Shown: positions 7,691-16,941, counted from the first letter of the stretch. The stretch: 25,456 bases of DNA from JADJLQ01 sp034439915 (GCA_034439915.1 JAWXBI010000038.1:1-25456), one strand, 5' to 3'. Notes: generated from the letters alone by a model not told the origin. A program made the numbers and translations.

Positions 7691-8578
7691 ATGAAATGGT
7701 TGATCTATGCCTTATTCAGAATAGTGATTTGGATTTTGTCCGGACTATCAGATCAGACACTGTATAAAATATCCGGTGTAATAAAATTTTTACTATTAAG
7801 AATCATTAAATATCGTCTGGTAGTCGTGGAGTCAAATCTTTTCAAATCTTTTCCGCAAAAAACGAAGCATGAAATCCAGACTTTGGTCAATCAGTATTAT
7901 CAAAATTTGAGTGAAATTCTGGTGGAAAGCCTCGCATCTTATGATTGGCCAATAAAGCGCTTTAAATCCCATTTTGAATTTAAAAACATGGAGGTTCTCC
8001 ACGAAATTTTAAAACATCACCCCCGCGTAATCGGAGTAACCGCTCATACTGGAAATTTTGAGTTAGGCGCTGTGCTGACTCAGGAACAATTGAAAGTGCC
8101 CTGTTATGCCGTCTATCGTCCACTTGCCAATCACTATATCGAGGAGTTTCTGTTGCAAAGAAGAACCAAACAGGGTTTAACTATCCGGCCGAATAAGCAA
8201 CTGAATGAATTGATCGAAAAGATGACCGGTAAAAGCATATTATTTCTTGTAGCAGACCAAAATCCGGCAGCCATTCAAAAGGCCTTGTGGTTGGATTTTC
8301 TAAATCAGGATACCGCGTTTGTTCATGGTCCTGCGGTTTTGTCAAAAACACACCGTATGCCCATTATATATTTTGATACCGTGAGAATACGTCAAGGTTA
8401 TTATGAATGTTACCTATCCTTGCTTATCGAAGACCCAGATGAACTGAGCGAACTGGATATAACCCGGGCTTATGCTGACCGATTGGAAGCCGGGATTCTG
8501 AAACACCCTGATGATTGGTTGTGGTCCCATAAAAGATGGAAGTGGAGACGTGCCGGCAATGAGATCATCAAAGTATAA
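7691..8578 (+). CDS. LpxL/HtrB-like lysophospholipid/lipid A acyltransferase
   Basis: The 295-residue protein belongs to the bacterial lipid A biosynthesis acyltransferase family, which adds secondary acyl chains to lipid A at the inner membrane or acylates related lipids. An N-terminal hydrophobic segment (about 3-20, with a second near 28-40) anchors it. The catalytic HX4E motif is HTGNFE with His119 and Glu124, preceded by the usual VIGVTA strand. Further family-type blocks are YAVYRPL, LLQRRTKQG and LVADQNP, and a DWLWSHKRWKWR block near the C-terminus is very characteristic. Length is normal for the family. Substrate chain and position cannot be read from sequence. It is divergent from the glycosylasparaginase and heads a plus-strand run of envelope genes. 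Confidence 0.9.
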   Translation: MKWLIYALFRIVIWILSGLSDQTLYKISGVIKFLLLRIIKYRLVVVESNLFKSFPQKTKHEIQTLVNQYYQNLSEILVESLASYDWPIKRFKSHFEFKNMEVLHEILKHHPRVIGVTAHTGNFELGAVLTQEQLKVPCYAVYRPLANHYIEEFLLQRRTKQGLTIRPNKQLNELIEKMTGKSILFLVADQNPAAIQKALWLDFLNQDTAFVHGPAVLSKTHRMPIIYFDTVRIRQGYYECYLSLLIEDPDELSELDITRAYADRLEAGILKHPDDWLWSHKRWKWRRAGNEIIKV

Positions 8579-8616
8579 TTGCCCGATTTTCTTGTAAATC
8601 GAAAGATCATCAAGGT
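8562..8616 (+). repeat. Short direct repeat straddling the acyltransferase stop codon
   Basis: AGATCATCAAAGT (8562-8574) and AGATCATCAAGGT (8604-8616) match at 12 of 13 bases and lie 42 bases apart, so they are in the same frame. The first encodes the terminal IIKV; the second repeats IIKV in an in-frame extension after the TAA that runs about 23 codons to the next stop. This could be a small old tandem duplication or chance. The gap 8579-8691 holds no other gene. Confidence 0.35.
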
Positions 8617-8691
8617 CTGCCACTCCGACTGGTTTGCAACCTCGATTTAATGCCCATACAAAAATGAAGGTAACTTCGTTGGATAATAGGA

Positions 8692-11600
8692 ATGAGCACT
8701 TTTACCCTGGCTATGCTCCGCTTTCCCTGGTGTTTGATATGGTCAGGTCTTATCTGCATTTTTTTTCCAGCCGTTTACCTGAATGCCCAATCATCTGATA
8801 ACTTTCGGATGTGGAAGGGGCTGGTTGTCGATTCTATAGTTATTGGAGACTCTGCCTATATTATTCCCGAGACCATATTTATCACTGACCTGCGGGGGAC
8901 TAATTTACCGATTGTTTTCAAAGCAGAAGGCAAATACTTAAAGATTAGCCATTCCTCCCACTGGTCAGATACTGTAGTCATCCGATACCAGATTTTAAAC
9001 CGGGACCCGGACTTCAGGATCTTTTCTACAGCTATGGATACAGGCGTTTTCCAGCAGCCAGAATTGGCCATGAGTTATAAATTTCCTCAAAGTCCCAGAG
9101 TCGTCACTCCCGGAACCAAAGACCAGGTGGATTATGCCGGTGCTTTTGGCAGAGGGGTAAGTTTTGGCAATAACCAAAACCTGGTATTGAATTCCAATCT
9201 TAATCTTCAACTCAGTGGAAAGCTGGGAAATGATATTGAGGTTAATGCGGCGATAAGCGATGAAAATCTGCCTCTACAGGCAGACGGGAATACCCAACAA
9301 CTTAATGAAATCGATAAAGTATTTGTGGAAATCAAAAGAAAAAACCAGGTCTTGCTGGCAGGTGACCAGCAAATGTCGCCTGACAATACCTATTTTCTGC
9401 GCTATTTAAAAAAATACAAAGGGATTCAGTACGCTACAGAAAATTCACTTAAGGATGGAGGAATCCTCGCTACCAGGGCTTTTGCCTCAATAGCCCGAGG
9501 AAACTTTAAACGTCAGGTGTTGGAAATTCAGGAGGGTAATCAGGGCCCATACCGCCTTACCGGAACCGGCAATGAACTATTCGTTATTATTTTGTCTGCA
9601 TCTGAAAAAGTCTATCTGGATGGGGTATTGCTCATCCGGGGACTCGAAAACGATTATGTCATTGACTATAACCGTTCTGAAATCAATTTTACAGCCAAAC
9701 GAATCGTCAATCGGAACAGCCGGGTCGTGATCGAATTTGAATATTCCAACCAGTCGTACTTAAAATCCGCTATGGGTTTACAATCCAGTTATTCCAAAAA
9801 TAATTTTTCAGTCCAATGGAATACCTATAGGGAGCAGGACAATAAATCATCTAATACCATCCAGGACCTGAATACCGAGGATAAACTTTTGCTTCGCGAA
9901 GCCGGGGATCAGGTCACCAACCTGAGCAGGCCTTCCTATCGGTTAAACACCGGGAATACCGATTTAAATTCAATTCGTTACCGTTTAACCGACACCTTAG
10001 TGAACCAAACGGTATACAAAAACATTCTCGTGATTTCACCCTTGCCGTATGAATCTGGTTACGATGCTCAATTTTTTTTCGTAGGGCCGGGCCAGGGTAA
10101 TTATATTACGGAGACCCAATTGTTTACTAATGGGCGCGCTTACCGCTGGGTAGCTCCTGATCCGGTTACTCAGGCAAGAAGAGGTGAATATGAACCTATC
10201 AGTACTCTGGCAGCACCAAAACAACAGACCCAGCATTCAGTTCAGATAGAATACAAACCTGAACTTGGTTTTTATACAAAAACCGAGCTCAGTCTCAGTG
10301 ACCTGGACCTTAATTTATTTTCTCCAAAAGATCAACAAGACGATATAGGACTGGCCTGGAGGCAGGAGTTGGGTTATCTGGCCAAATTGGATCGGGAAGG
10401 CATGAGCTGGAAGAATTCAATTTCAGTCGAAAGATTGAATAACCGGTTTAATTTTTTCGAACCATTCCGAAATCCTGAATTTCAGCGGGATTGGAGCCTG
10501 GATGGGGTGTCACCGGTGAAAACAAATGAGTTGATGTGGACTGCTAATACCCAGCTTGATCATAGACACTTCCTATTGGGATATACCTTTCAACATTTTG
10601 AAAGAAAAGCATACTATTCGGGTACACGGCACGGGTGGAATGGGCAATTGAATTATAAAGGGACTACCCTCAAATCCTTTGGAACTTTGGTATCTCAAGC
10701 GCAGTCTGAGATTCAGGGTACCTTCAGCCGCCCGCGGATCGAAATTTCCCAGCGACTCAGTTTAAAAGGGGATCACAAAGCTGGTGTTTATTGGGAATCT
10801 GAAACCAACAAACAATACCAGGCTCCCAACCACCAGCTCCTGCCGTCCAGTTTTTCCTATAGGCTGGTAAAGTCTTATGTTCAGGGGACCTTTGATCGAC
10901 GTAAGTTCAGTTATCAATTAACTCATACGGCACGGATCGACAAAAGAAAACAAGAACAAGCATTGTATAATTATTTTCGTTCACAGGAATGGCAATTGGA
11001 AAATCAATGGCAATTGTCCAAAAATACGTTGTGGACTTTTACCGCAACGCGTCGCAATATTCAATTTGACCAGATCTTAAAAGAATCAGAAGACTTAAAT
11101 TCAGGTTCACTCATCCTGAGACAATCATTGCATACCCGTTCTAACAATGATCTTTTTCGATTTAATCAGACCTTTGAATCCGGAACCGGTCAGGAGCCCT
11201 CGCTGGAATATACCTACCTCCGGGTAAATAAAGGACAGGGCTACTATACCTGGATTGATATTAATGAGGACTCCGTAATTCAGGTTTCTGAATTTACTTT
11301 AGCCCCTTTTCAGGACCAGGGAGAATATGTCCGTTTTGCCGTGACGAACAATAATTTTGTAAAAACAAAAAATCATTTGTTGCTTCAGCATATCGAAATA
11401 GACGGATCCAAATTGGGGCCTTCAAAAAAAGCCGGCCTGGTGCGAAAATTAGCTTTAACATCAAACCTGAACCTGGCCTGGAAACAGTTCGGTTCACAAA
11501 GATTTACGATTCCTTTTCAGGACGATACCAGCCTGGTGGGATTACAAGCCCAGATGAGAACTCAAATTTATTTTAACCGGGGAAAACCCGGATATGAATT

Positions 11601-12183
11601 TCAAATAGGCCAGATGTTCAACAAGTCAAAACAGCGGTTAAATACAGGATTTGAAGCCAGATCCGGAATTGAATATTTTTTCAGATCCCGGCACAAAATC
11701 AACTCGCGGATCACGTTGGAATCCTACCTTGCCCAACTGCAACAAGGGAATGAAATGCAGTTTGTTGAATTGAGAAATTATAAAATTCAGAGCCAGGTGG
11801 CTGAACCAAAGATCCAATATCAATCAGGGGCTTCATCACGGACCGCATTCTCATACCGGTATAAAAAAAGTGTAAACCAATTTGGGGAAGAAGGCGCTTT
11901 AATACAGGAGTTGAAATTAGAAATTATCAGTCAACCGGCAATCAAATGGAGTTTCCGGTCCGCTATTTCCTTTGTCCACATTGATTACAAAGGGAAAGAC
12001 AATCCATGGTTACAATACAGTATGCTCCAGGGATTGCGGCCTGGAAAAAATTTATTAATCAACCTTAATATTGACCGGGAGATCAATTCGACGACCTTAC
12101 TTCGTTTAGGGTATGATGCCCGGCAAAGTGAAGGAGGTCGATATATTCAAACCGGGAGGGCCCAGGTTATAGCAAACTTCTAA
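8692..12183 (+). CDS. Large outer-membrane beta-barrel protein of unassigned function
   Basis: I recognise the 1163-residue protein only as a recurrent Bacteroidota family without a settled role. A signal peptide spans residues 1-32 (cleavage near LNAQ); Met8 is an alternative start. Residues about 140-240 carry the block GRGVSFGNNQNLVLNSNLNLQLSG in segments, then DENLPLQADGNTQQLNEIDKV. Residues about 275-355 contain EIQEGNQGPYRL and a YLDGVLL...NDYVIDYN...I.F...VVIEFEY beta module. The rest is long, rich in alternating strands and aromatic residues, and ends in the dyad ANF with a terminal Phe, typical of outer-membrane barrels. An EF-hand-like loop, DINEDSVIQVSE, lies at 856-867. There is no T9SS sorting domain. 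It lies 17 bases upstream of the protease gene, so the two are probably co-transcribed. Confidence 0.85.
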   Translation: MSTFTLAMLRFPWCLIWSGLICIFFPAVYLNAQSSDNFRMWKGLVVDSIVIGDSAYIIPETIFITDLRGTNLPIVFKAEGKYLKISHSSHWSDTVVIRYQILNRDPDFRIFSTAMDTGVFQQPELAMSYKFPQSPRVVTPGTKDQVDYAGAFGRGVSFGNNQNLVLNSNLNLQLSGKLGNDIEVNAAISDENLPLQADGNTQQLNEIDKVFVEIKRKNQVLLAGDQQMSPDNTYFLRYLKKYKGIQYATENSLKDGGILATRAFASIARGNFKRQVLEIQEGNQGPYRLTGTGNELFVIILSASEKVYLDGVLLIRGLENDYVIDYNRSEINFTAKRIVNRNSRVVIEFEYSNQSYLKSAMGLQSSYSKNNFSVQWNTYREQDNKSSNTIQDLNTEDKLLLREAGDQVTNLSRPSYRLNTGNTDLNSIRYRLTDTLVNQTVYKNILVISPLPYESGYDAQFFFVGPGQGNYITETQLFTNGRAYRWVAPDPVTQARRGEYEPISTLAAPKQQTQHSVQIEYKPELGFYTKTELSLSDLDLNLFSPKDQQDDIGLAWRQELGYLAKLDREGMSWKNSISVERLNNRFNFFEPFRNPEFQRDWSLDGVSPVKTNELMWTANTQLDHRHFLLGYTFQHFERKAYYSGTRHGWNGQLNYKGTTLKSFGTLVSQAQSEIQGTFSRPRIEISQRLSLKGDHKAGVYWESETNKQYQAPNHQLLPSSFSYRLVKSYVQGTFDRRKFSYQLTHTARIDKRKQEQALYNYFRSQEWQLENQWQLSKNTLWTFTATRRNIQFDQILKESEDLNSGSLILRQSLHTRSNNDLFRFNQTFESGTGQEPSLEYTYLRVNKGQGYYTWIDINEDSVIQVSEFTLAPFQDQGEYVRFAVTNNNFVKTKNHLLLQHIEIDGSKLGPSKKAGLVRKLALTSNLNLAWKQFGSQRFTIPFQDDTSLVGLQAQMRTQIYFNRGKPGYEFQIGQMFNKSKQRLNTGFEARSGIEYFFRSRHKINSRITLESYLAQLQQGNEMQFVELRNYKIQSQVAEPKIQYQSGASSRTAFSYRYKKSVNQFGEEGALIQELKLEIISQPAIKWSFRSAISFVHIDYKGKDNPWLQYSMLQGLRPGKNLLINLNIDREINSTTLLRLGYDARQSEGGRYIQTGRAQVIANF

Positions 12184-12200
12184 TAAACATCAATCAACGC

Positions 12201-15200
12201 ATGCATTTAAACATGAAAATAGTCTTGCCATGCAAATGGTTTATGCTTACCCTATTCATTAGCGGACCTTATTTCACGATTGCTCAAAACCCCTGGGTGT
12301 TGGGCTCTCCGGTAAGCTCAATCCATCAACGGGACCCGGGGCGTAAAAGTTTTTTTTTGGACACGATGAGTTTGTTTACCCAATTAAAGGAAGGTCGACC
12401 GATACCCATACCTATTAATGAATACGAGTATATCCATATTAATTTTAAACCTTGTTCCAATTTTTCTCCAGACTTGGCCTCACGATATAACGGCATAACG
12501 ACAATTTGCGGACAAAGCGCAGGGTCTAATGTTAATATTGACATCGTTAATTTAAAAATTCATGTATTCATTATACACCTGGGAAAGGCTTATTTTATTG
12601 AACCGGATCCGATAATTTCTATGCTCTATCACCTGTCATCAGATGCCACATCATCTCCCATCCATGAAAGGTTTGGTTGCAACACGGAAACAAGATTAAC
12701 TGGCCTGCCATCAATATATGAGGACCCATTTCGATCATCTCCTTTGCAAAAAACAGGGATGCGGACCTACCGGCTGGCCCTGGCGGTCACGGGGGAATTT
12801 GCGCGTACCCATGGAAGCACCATCGAAGCCGTAATGACCGCTTTAAATTCACATTTGTCCAGGATCAATACCGTATACCGTATCGAGCATGCAATTCAAT
12901 TCAAATTGGTTCCTAATAATGATACCTTGATTTTTATGAACCCTGAATCCGATCCCTATTCCAATGGAAATGTCAATGCTATGCTTGAACAAAATCCAAA
13001 AGTATTGAACGACCGGATAGGCCTTAATAATTATGATATCGGACATGTCTTTGGAACCAATGCTGGAGGTGTCGCTCAACTTGGAAGTACCTGTGGGGCA
13101 TTTAAAGGGGCAGGTGTAAGCAGCACATTTGGGATGTATACCGGTCTGCAATTTTATCTTATTCCATGCCATGAGATCGGCCATCAGTTTAATGCAACCC
13201 ATACCTTTAATTTTTGTGACAATGACAATGAGACTTCCGGAAGCGCTTTTGAACCTGGAAGCGGCAGCACGATCATGAGTTATGCCGGTGCGAGCAATTG
13301 CGGGGCAAACTACGTCCAGGGGCTATCTGATCCCTATTTTCACACTTTTTCAATACAACAAGTCAGGCAATACTCCCGTAGTGGAATTGGTTCATTGTGC
13401 GGAATAGAAGTGATCACTTCGAACGATCAGCCGCTCTCCGTGGTCAACGTACCAAATAATCTGACGATTCCTATTTTGACTCCATTCGAATTGGAGGGGA
13501 CAGCCATGGATGACACTAAAAATACCCTAACCTATGCCTGGGAAGAAATGGATCTTGGCCAAAAAAGCCCCTTGGGGTCACCTTCAGGTACCGCTCCATT
13601 ATTTCGATCAATACCTCCGGATACCCTTCCAATCAGGATATTTCCCAAACTGGCTTCTATCCTGGCCAACCAATCAACTATAACGGAAGTATTGCCTGTC
13701 AGCACCCGTCCTATCAATTTCAGATTTACCGTGAGGGACAATGATGCCTCTGGCGGAGGGGTGCATTGGGCAGATCTGGCCCTTCAAACTTCCGGGCAGG
13801 CGGGTCCATTTAAAATAACCTCTCTCAATTCCGCAGACACCATTTTCAGGTCCGGATTAAGGTATTTAACCTGGCTTGTTGCCAATACGGATCTCCCTCC
13901 CGTTGACTGCAAAACTGTGGATATTTATTTGTCAGAAGATGGAGGAAAAAATTTCAACATTTTGCTCAAATCCCAAACCCCCAATGATGGCGGTGAATGG
14001 ATACAATTTCCCGATAAATCCATTAACCAGCTGAGGATTAAAATTAAAGGTCATGACCATGTTTTCTTTGATATCAATGATGGCAGCCTGGTTGAATTGG
14101 CGAATTTTAGCAACCGTATCCAACTCGGGGTTTTTCCTGACCGGCAAACCATATGTGCAGGGTCAGCTCTGACTTATAAAATACTGGCCGCCCCGTCCAA
14201 CGGAACCGATTCACTGATGATCAAGGTCATCAACCCATTTTCCACTTATTTTGATATAACGCTTTCCAAACCTTTCCTCCGGTTCGGAGACAGCCTGAGT
14301 CTAAATGTCAAGGTTGATCCTGAAGTGCCTCCCGGACTGTATACCATCGCACTGCAAGCCATAAATTCAGGTGTTTCCGATACCGTTAACTTGTCCATTT
14401 TAATAAAAGTCATTTCAGGAAATATCCCTTTGTTGTCCCCGGGAAACAATGAAGGCCAGGTTGCTTTATTACCTGTTTTCAAATGGAAATCCAATAGTTT
14501 CCAGGAAGGCTTTAGGATTGAACTGGCCAGGGATCCCGGCTTTATCCAGGTGGTATGGTCAAAATTAATTTTGGTCGATTCCATAGCTATACCGGATGCT
14601 GAACTCGAGGGAAATTCTATTTATTTTTGGCGATTGGTTCCAGAAAATGGTTGTGGCCTTACCAAAATACCATTTGTGGTTTTTCATACCCTGGCATTAG
14701 ACTGCAAAACCTATATTTCCGGCGACACTCCTAAGTTTATTTCGGCGACCGGAGCGCCTACCATTACGTCCATCATTCCAATAATGGACCAATTAAGTAT
14801 CAAACAGATCCGGATCCCCAGCCTTGCTGGTTCACATGAGTTTGTTGGCGATCTGGAACTTTACCTGCGAGCACCGTCAGGTGATTCCATTCTCTTGTGG
14901 TCCAGACAATGCAATAATCTCAGCAATTTTAATCTGTCCCTGGATGATATGGCGCCGATCCCCATCACCTGCCCATTGACAGACCGTAAGGTGCACCAGC
15001 CGTTGCAGCCTTTCAGTGGACTAAATCTATCTAATTCCAATGGAAACTGGACCCTGAGAGTCAGAGATGCCATGAATGGCTCCGGAGGAAGTCTGGACGG
15101 GTGGTCCCTGCAACTATGCGGTGCTCTGGAAGGTCAGGGTCCGGTAGTCAATGTCAATAGGAAATTGGAAATTCTTGAGTTAAAATCAATCCACTTCGGT

Positions 15201-15749
15201 CCGGCAGATTTGCTGGTTCTTGATCCCGACACCCAGGCAGATGACCTCAAGATCCAATTGCTTACGGTTCCGGCCTTTGGGTATCTCCTGAAGAATGGAA
15301 CGGATACTTTAAAATCAGGATCCGTCTTTACCCAATCCGAAGTGAATGAAGGACTTATTATTTTTCAAGCTTTCAGTGTAGATCAGGACACCCTGGATTT
15401 CTTCCGTTTTCTGGCCTTTGATGAAAAAAACAATTGGACGGGGCAACAGGAATTCCTGATCAGTATCTTAAATGATTTCAGCAGTCCGGTTGAGGAAGAG
15501 GCAGGTGTTTCACCCTTACGATGGTACCCCAACCCAGCCAGTCAATTTATACATTTTGAGAATTCGTCGCCTGAACCCCTGGTTATCCATTGTTATTCAA
15601 TAGATGGAAAACATGTTTTTACGGCAAGATTAGGTAGCCGGGAACATCAAAGATTCCACCTGCCGGGCAATATGGAAGGCATCTATATACTTCAATTCAG
15701 GATAAAAAAACTGGTGTTGACGAACAAACTGATGATCCTGAAGAACTAA
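12201..15749 (+). CDS. T9SS-exported metzincin (reprolysin-like) protease with P-domain
   Basis: The 1182-residue protein is a secreted zinc metalloprotease. The signal peptide runs to about residue 28 (TIAQ); Met5 is an alternative start. A propeptide-like region precedes the catalytic domain at about 188-400. The zinc motif is HEIGHQFNATH with His324, Glu325, His328 and His334, followed by HTF and the Met-turn STIMSYAG (Met359). Asn331 replaces the usual metzincin Gly. Downstream are Ig/FN3-like modules (about 410-545 and 745-830), a proprotein-convertase P-domain (about 834-975, ending GWSLQLCG), a CSPG/NG2-like cadherin-type repeat (about 980-1095, DPDTQADDLKI and FTQSEVNEG) and a T9SS type A sorting domain at 1104-1182 (WYPNPASQ, IDGKHV, GIYILQF). 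It probably acts extracellularly or at the surface; the substrate is unknown. Confidence 0.92.
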   Translation: MHLNMKIVLPCKWFMLTLFISGPYFTIAQNPWVLGSPVSSIHQRDPGRKSFFLDTMSLFTQLKEGRPIPIPINEYEYIHINFKPCSNFSPDLASRYNGITTICGQSAGSNVNIDIVNLKIHVFIIHLGKAYFIEPDPIISMLYHLSSDATSSPIHERFGCNTETRLTGLPSIYEDPFRSSPLQKTGMRTYRLALAVTGEFARTHGSTIEAVMTALNSHLSRINTVYRIEHAIQFKLVPNNDTLIFMNPESDPYSNGNVNAMLEQNPKVLNDRIGLNNYDIGHVFGTNAGGVAQLGSTCGAFKGAGVSSTFGMYTGLQFYLIPCHEIGHQFNATHTFNFCDNDNETSGSAFEPGSGSTIMSYAGASNCGANYVQGLSDPYFHTFSIQQVRQYSRSGIGSLCGIEVITSNDQPLSVVNVPNNLTIPILTPFELEGTAMDDTKNTLTYAWEEMDLGQKSPLGSPSGTAPLFRSIPPDTLPIRIFPKLASILANQSTITEVLPVSTRPINFRFTVRDNDASGGGVHWADLALQTSGQAGPFKITSLNSADTIFRSGLRYLTWLVANTDLPPVDCKTVDIYLSEDGGKNFNILLKSQTPNDGGEWIQFPDKSINQLRIKIKGHDHVFFDINDGSLVELANFSNRIQLGVFPDRQTICAGSALTYKILAAPSNGTDSLMIKVINPFSTYFDITLSKPFLRFGDSLSLNVKVDPEVPPGLYTIALQAINSGVSDTVNLSILIKVISGNIPLLSPGNNEGQVALLPVFKWKSNSFQEGFRIELARDPGFIQVVWSKLILVDSIAIPDAELEGNSIYFWRLVPENGCGLTKIPFVVFHTLALDCKTYISGDTPKFISATGAPTITSIIPIMDQLSIKQIRIPSLAGSHEFVGDLELYLRAPSGDSILLWSRQCNNLSNFNLSLDDMAPIPITCPLTDRKVHQPLQPFSGLNLSNSNGNWTLRVRDAMNGSGGSLDGWSLQLCGALEGQGPVVNVNRKLEILELKSIHFGPADLLVLDPDTQADDLKIQLLTVPAFGYLLKNGTDTLKSGSVFTQSEVNEGLIIFQAFSVDQDTLDFFRFLAFDEKNNWTGQQEFLISILNDFSSPVEEEAGVSPLRWYPNPASQFIHFENSSPEPLVIHCYSIDGKHVFTARLGSREHQRFHLPGNMEGIYILQFRIKKLVLTNKLMILKN

Positions 15750-15797
15750 GATTTAGGTATAACCTGAAATCAAATAGCTAAATTCAATATACGTAGT

Positions 15798-15805
15798 TAC
15801 TTTTG
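15798..15805 (+). promoter_or_regulatory. Candidate -7 promoter element for the PASTA gene
   Basis: TACTTTTG followed by T matches the Bacteroidota TAnnTTTG element. It lies 19 bases before the TTG start at 15825, inside the 75-base gap after the protease gene. No clear -33 element was found. Confidence 0.4.
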
Positions 15806-15824
15806 TACCCAGATTAAAAGATCC

Positions 15825-16637
15825 TTGGATAACAAGACTCCCTTGCATAAAGACGCTTTTGTTTGGCGCAATATTCTCGCTATGATACTTTTTTTATTCA
15901 CCCTGTTGTTGCTGACTTCGTGGTGGTTAAAGTGTTATACCAGACATGGTCAAAAAATAGAGTTACCTGATTTTATCGGTAAAACCATTGAAGAAGCTGA
16001 ACAATTAGCCGCAAACCATGATTTTGTGCTGGTTAAAATCGATTCTATCTACTGGGTTGATAAACCCGGATCCGTGATACTCCAGCAGACCCCCGAAGCG
16101 GGATCATTAGTCAAGGAAGACCGTAAAATCTATCTGGTGGTATCTAAGCATAATGCCGATCTGATTACCCTGGCCTCATTGCCTACCCTGTATGGCAGGA
16201 GTTTTGAAGTCAAAAAAGCTGAGCTGGAAAGAGGATTTGAAATCAAAAGTAATATAGCGGGCTATATATACGATGCAGGTCCGGTCAACTATATCATGGC
16301 GGTCATTTATCAGGACGATACCATCTTGTCCGCCAAATTTGAACGGACAGAATATCAGTTCCCTAAGGGTGGCACGCTGGACTTTATCCTTTCGACAGAT
16401 ACCGGAGCAGAAGTGCCACTGCCCGATGTGGTATGCCTGACTTATTCGGCTGCCAATTTTTTACTCACCAGCCTGGGCCTTATAATCCTGGAAGTAGAAG
16501 AGGATGTGATCAATGATAAAAACAGCAGTTTCATTACACATCAGGAGCCAATTTATGATCCCGGGTTAAAATTGAAAAGCGGAGATACCCTGCGCATTTT
16601 TTTAAATTCAAAAAAACCTGACACCTGCCCAAACTAA
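15825..16637 (+). CDS. Membrane-anchored PASTA-domain protein
   Basis: The 270-residue protein starts with TTG at 15825; no in-frame ATG or GTG precedes it back to the promoter element, and the next Met (20) would remove the cytoplasmic end and part of the membrane segment. A single transmembrane helix covers about 15-35. The outside part holds three PASTA-type modules. The first (about 45-108) is clear: LPDFIGKTIEEAEQLAANH, QQTPEAGSLV and KIYLVVS. The second (about 112-180) and third (about 193-262, VPLPDVVCLTYSAANFLL) are more diverged. PASTA modules often bind peptidoglycan or other envelope ligands, and in Firmicutes they sit on Ser/Thr kinases; here there is no kinase domain, as is usual for stand-alone Bacteroidota proteins. 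It is followed after 4 bases by the rhodanese gene, so the two are likely one transcript. Confidence 0.85.
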   Translation: MDNKTPLHKDAFVWRNILAMILFLFTLLLLTSWWLKCYTRHGQKIELPDFIGKTIEEAEQLAANHDFVLVKIDSIYWVDKPGSVILQQTPEAGSLVKEDRKIYLVVSKHNADLITLASLPTLYGRSFEVKKAELERGFEIKSNIAGYIYDAGPVNYIMAVIYQDDTILSAKFERTEYQFPKGGTLDFILSTDTGAEVPLPDVVCLTYSAANFLLTSLGLIILEVEEDVINDKNSSFITHQEPIYDPGLKLKSGDTLRIFLNSKKPDTCPN

Positions 16638-16641
16638 TCCT

Positions 16642-16941
16642 ATGGATATCGAAGTGGAAGAATTAAAATCGATGGTGGACCATCATGAACATTTTGTTTT
16701 AATTGATGTGAGGGAACCCTATGAATATGAAGAATTTAATCTTGGGGGCACATTGATCCCACTGGGAGAACTCTTTTCCTTACCGGACAAGGTCGCTGAA
16801 GATAAGAATGTTGAGATTATTGTTTATTGCCGCACCGGTAACCGGAGTGCTATGGCCCAGCGCATTTTACAACAATCGGGTTATACTAAGGTCAGAAACC
16901 TGATCGGGGGCATCGTAGCCTGGCAGGCAAAAGGTTATTGA
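16642..16941 (+). CDS. Single-domain rhodanese-like sulfurtransferase
   Basis: The 99-residue protein is one rhodanese domain. The active-site loop is CRTGNRS with catalytic Cys63, which would carry a persulfide. The family start motif is FVLIDVREPYEYEEF (18-32) and the end motif is NLIGGIVAWQAKGY. There is no signal peptide, so it acts in the cytoplasm; this is the GlpE/PspE-like small type. The natural sulfur acceptor cannot be told. The ATG is 4 bases after the PASTA stop, and the gene ends 5 bases before the convergent dcd stop, leaving no room for a dedicated terminator. Confidence 0.92.
   Translation: MDIEVEELKSMVDHHEHFVLIDVREPYEYEEFNLGGTLIPLGELFSLPDKVAEDKNVEIIVYCRTGNRSAMAQRILQQSGYTKVRNLIGGIVAWQAKGY

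Noticed and set aside
12849..13202. 117-codon minus-strand frame under the protease catalytic domain
   Set aside because: It is opposite the HExxH region, whose coding nature is certain.
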